Assembly (NCBI GenBank): GCA_944388615.1
Contig: CALXJL010000071.1
Location: 1-7,579 of the forward strand
Direction: 5' to 3'
From: an uncultured Clostridia bacterium
GTDB taxonomy: Bacteria > Bacillota > Clostridia > TANB77 > CAG-508
Length of the DNA: 7,579 bases
Shown: piece after piece, positions 5,104-7,579 of the stretch
How the letters are laid out: every line of letters starts with the position of its first letter
How positions within the stretch are numbered: position 1 is the first letter of the stretch
Position numbers and translations under genes: made by a program
The notes under the pieces: generated by a model
Database searches by the model: none
What the model was told of the DNA's origin: nothing
What the model saw: the letters and a program-made list of their open reading frames with translations, nothing else

Positions 5104-6387
5104 GTGAATAAAATAGAGGATATAGAAGAAATAACTAGACAGCCTCATAAACAGAGGAAAAAAACCAGAAAAAAGAATATGAAGAAAATAATTGTGGCGT
5201 CATTATTATTAATAGGAATAGCTATTTATATTGTAATGACAATTATGAAACTTGTTAGAAATCCAACAGATACAATAACTTTGGAGCAGGGAACATTATA
5301 TATGGAGGAAAATGTAGCAGGTTATGTAATAAGAGAAGAACATGTTATAAAAGGAGAAAATAATAAAAATCCTATAGTACAAATTAAGGCTGAGGGGGAA
5401 AAGGTAGCTAAAAATGAGCCTGTATTTAGATATTATTCAAATGATGAGGAAGAGTTAATAAAGAAAATACAGGAACTGGATGTAAAAATACAAGAAGTAA
5501 TGGAAAATGAAGATACAGTATTTTCAACAGATATAAAGAATTTAGATACACAAATAGAAGCAAAGTTATCTGAAATTAGCATGTTAAATGATCTAGCAAC
5601 AATTAAAGAATATAAAAAAGAAATAAATTCTTATATAACAAAAAAAGCAAAAATATCTGGTGATTTGAGTCCGGCAGGATCATATAAAAAGCAACTTATA
5701 GAAGAAAGAAGTAGTTATGAAAATCAATTAAATAGTAATTCGGAATATATTAATGCAGATACATCAGGAGTTGTATCATATAGGATTGATGGTTTAGAAA
5801 GTGTGCTAGGAACAGAAGATTTTTCAGTTCTATCATCTGATATGCTTAATAATTTGAATTTGAAAACAGGACAAATAGTAGCAACAAGTGATGAGCAAGC
5901 AAAGATTATTAATAATTATAAATGTTATATAGCATGTAGTACTGATTCAGAAGAGGCAAAAAATATTGAATTAGGAAGTTCAAAAGTAAAATTACGAATA
6001 AGTGGGACAGATGAAGTATCAACTAAATTAGTACATAAAAATCAAGAAGAAAGTGGAGAAGTAGTCCTAGTATTTGAAATAAACAAAGATATTGAAAAAT
6101 TAATAAGTTACAGAAAAATCTCAGTAGATATAATATGGTGGAGTGAAACAGGATTAAAAGTACCAAATAATGCAATAATACAAGAAGAAGGAAAAAACTA
6201 TGTCGTAAGAACAAGAGCGGGATATGAGAACAAAATACTTGTAAAAATACTAAAGCAAAACGAAAAATACGCTATAGTAGACAATTACACAGTAGACGAA
6301 CTAAAAGAAATGGGATACACATCATCAGAAATAAGTTCAAGAAGCAAAATAACAATGTATGACGAAATAATGCTACAACTGGAATAA
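5104..6387 (+). CDS. HlyD-like membrane-anchored coiled-coil protein
   Basis: This 427-residue protein has the membrane-fusion (HlyD/periplasmic adaptor) plan. A basic cytoplasmic N-terminus (RQPHKQRKKTRKK) precedes one membrane span at about 29-48. Next comes a lipoyl-like half-motif (EENVAGYVIREE, ~68-79), a long Glu/Lys-rich helical hairpin (~114-212), the second half-motif (ADTSGVVSYRIDGLE, ~218-232), then beta-rich domains to the C-terminus. The bulk should lie outside the membrane. The GTG start at 5104 is chosen because AGGAGG (5086-5091) overlaps the miaA stop codon 12 nt upstream, indicating coupled expression. No ABC or RND transporter gene is in the window, so a transport role is unproven. 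As I recall, single HlyD-like proteins also sit near division genes (sepF, ylmG) in Clostridia, but none is seen here. The last ~320 nt use C-ending codons far more than the rest of the gene. Confidence 0.78.
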   Translation: MNKIEDIEEITRQPHKQRKKTRKKNMKKIIVASLLLIGIAIYIVMTIMKLVRNPTDTITLEQGTLYMEENVAGYVIREEHVIKGENNKNPIVQIKAEGEKVAKNEPVFRYYSNDEEELIKKIQELDVKIQEVMENEDTVFSTDIKNLDTQIEAKLSEISMLNDLATIKEYKKEINSYITKKAKISGDLSPAGSYKKQLIEERSSYENQLNSNSEYINADTSGVVSYRIDGLESVLGTEDFSVLSSDMLNNLNLKTGQIVATSDEQAKIINNYKCYIACSTDSEEAKNIELGSSKVKLRISGTDEVSTKLVHKNQEESGEVVLVFEINKDIEKLISYRKISVDIIWWSETGLKVPNNAIIQEEGKNYVVRTRAGYENKILVKILKQNEKYAIVDNYTVDELKEMGYTSSEISSRSKITMYDEIMLQLE

Positions 6388-6398
6388 TATTTGAAAAA

Positions 6399-6431
6399 AG
6401 GGGAGGAAAACTAGATAGTTATAATCTAGTT
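6399..6431 (+). promoter_or_regulatory. Strong SD followed by a hairpin before the WG-repeat gene
   Basis: AGGGGAGG (6399-6406) is a strong SD but lies 35 nt before the ATG at 6442. Between them AACTAGAT (6409-6416) and ATCTAGTT (6424-6431) form a perfect 8-bp stem with a 7-nt loop. If folded, the 23-nt hairpin leaves about 12 nt of effective spacing. No other SD or start codon fits: an in-frame TAG at 6427 blocks earlier starts. There is no T tract, so it is not a terminator. Confidence 0.5.
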
Positions 6432-6441
6432 AAGTAAAATA

Positions 6442-7579
6442 ATGAATAAACTAAAGATATGTAATATAGTTATTATGATTTTAAATATTGTAGCAATATT
6501 TATTCTAAATATTAGTGAAACGAGTTTTGCTAAAATGAGTTTTTCAATAATATTTTCTCAAAATGCGTTACCTTATATATTAGAATGGATGTCCATTTTT
6601 TGTATATTAATACCTAATATTTGTATGATATTTACAAATAAGGAAGATAAAAAGACTAGGTTTTACTTTTTTATTTTAACATTATTTTCTATGGAAGATA
6701 TAATTAATAAAGTTATTAGTGAAAATTCATCAGTTGATGAAATAGATAAAATAACATTTTCTATTCTTATAATAATATTATTAATTATTATAAATATATA
6801 CAATATTAAAAATCAAAAAGGGAAAAAAAGGATTATTGTATCTATCATATGTACAGTTTTAGCAATAATAAGTATTTTTATAGTACTTAGCGAGATTGTT
6901 ACATATACATTAGTAACAAAAATCATATTAATATTATGTATAATTATATTTATCATATTAATTGTAAAAAACAAATTCTATAATGAATCAAATAACAAAT
7001 TGAAAATAGGAATAGCAAATTGTGTTATTGCTGTTATATTAATTGTTGCTACTAAGATAGGTTTTTATGTACTGGAAAATAATGCAGTTGTAACTATTGA
7101 AAAAATACAAGAATATGTAAAGAATAATTCCACAAATGAAAATGTGATTCTTATACCAGTTTGTAAAAATGATAAATGGGGATATATTGACAATAATGGA
7201 AATATGGTAATAGATTGTAAATACAATTTAGCAAGTGCTATGCTAAAAACGAAATTCGAAAATGATGAAAATAGTATTAATATAGGGGTTGTTCAAGATG
7301 GAGAAAAATATAAATTAATTTCATCAAAAGGAGATAGTATTTGGGAATTTAATGTAAATGAAATTTTAATGGATACTACAAATGAAAATGACACTTTAAT
7401 AGCAAGTATATCAACTGTGATTAGAATGATGATTAGCCATATAATTGATACTCCATTAACTGTAGACTTAACTTATTCAGATTATTTAAAATCAGATGAA
7501 TATGTTCCATATAATGTTGCAAATATTGAATCAGATGGTAGTTACAATGTTAATAGTAATAAATTAAATTATAATATTA
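6442..7579 (+). CDS. Multi-span membrane protein with WG repeats (3' partial)
   Basis: The frame is open from the ATG at 6442 to the window edge (379 codons), so the C-terminus is missing. The first ~211 residues are strongly hydrophobic, with about six or seven spans: near 6-24, 46-65, 106-122, 131-150, 160-175 and 189-211, plus a weaker one at 74-88. The rest looks extracytoplasmic or soluble. It contains a clear WG beta-repeat, KWGYIDNNGNMVIDCKY (245-261), and a degenerate second one around GEKYKLISSKGD (~288-299). WG repeats are presumed binding or scaffold modules, with no catalytic role known to me. There is no Sec signal peptide apart from the first span. It lies 54 bp after the HlyD-like gene with no terminator between, so it probably belongs to the mutL operon. 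AT content is even higher than upstream, and Ile/Asn are very abundant. Function unknown; a sensor or surface role is a guess. Confidence 0.8.
   Translation, partial: MNKLKICNIVIMILNIVAIFILNISETSFAKMSFSIIFSQNALPYILEWMSIFCILIPNICMIFTNKEDKKTRFYFFILTLFSMEDIINKVISENSSVDEIDKITFSILIIILLIIINIYNIKNQKGKKRIIVSIICTVLAIISIFIVLSEIVTYTLVTKIILILCIIIFIILIVKNKFYNESNNKLKIGIANCVIAVILIVATKIGFYVLENNAVVTIEKIQEYVKNNSTNENVILIPVCKNDKWGYIDNNGNMVIDCKYNLASAMLKTKFENDENSINIGVVQDGEKYKLISSKGDSIWEFNVNEILMDTTNENDTLIASISTVIRMMISHIIDTPLTVDLTYSDYLKSDEYVPYNVANIESDGSYNVNSNKLNYNI

Noticed and set aside
6023..6214. Minus-strand open frame of 63 codons inside the HlyD-like gene
   Set aside because: It is Leu/Phe-rich, as expected opposite Glu/Lys codons, and has no SD.

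Overview
The window looks like a low-GC Firmicutes chromosome, most likely an uncultured gut-type clostridium. The DNA is strongly AT-rich, codons mostly end in A or T, Shine-Dalgarno (SD) sites are strong, promoters are sigma-A-like with extended -10 boxes, and the recognisable proteins (endonuclease-type MutL, MiaA, a clostridial SSB-like OB-fold domain, tiny Cys-rich membrane peptides) fit Clostridia. I see no tRNA, rRNA, CRISPR array or insertion sequence.

Left part (1-1400), accessory and worn. A cluster of TGTACA sites and a candidate promoter precede an OB-fold domain that matches only the C-terminal half of the clostridial SSB-like protein. It has no convincing start and ends at a good hairpin terminator. 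A strong promoter, a leader hairpin and a near-perfect SD follow, but the SD has no start codon at the right distance. Downstream is an unrecognised gene (696-1334) carrying traces of a 75-codon tandem repeat whose first copy seems to have lost about 113 nt. A perfect 19-bp bidirectional terminator closes this part.

Middle (1400-1900), minus strand. Two very small genes lie in tandem, each with its own good SD. They encode 41- and 47-residue peptides of the form Cys-rich head, Trp-led membrane segment, Cys-rich tail. They are paralogues sharing a 16-nt direct repeat. A sequence resembling a sigma-K promoter lies upstream, which would suit a spore or mother-cell role, but this is inference.

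Right part (1856-7579), plus strand, one apparent operon: mutL, miaA, a HlyD-like membrane-anchored protein and a multi-span membrane protein with WG repeats that runs off the window. mutL has all its catalytic and metal-binding motifs but is split by one frameshift near 2524. The HlyD-like gene changes codon habit sharply in its last ~320 nt. The WG-repeat gene has its strong SD separated from its ATG by a hairpin. MutL (mismatch repair) and MiaA (tRNA A37 prenylation) are a common gene pair; the two envelope genes behind them are unrelated in function but probably share the transcript. No fully new system is evident. The best leads are the Cys-rich peptide pair, the decayed repeat gene and the hairpin-spaced SD.
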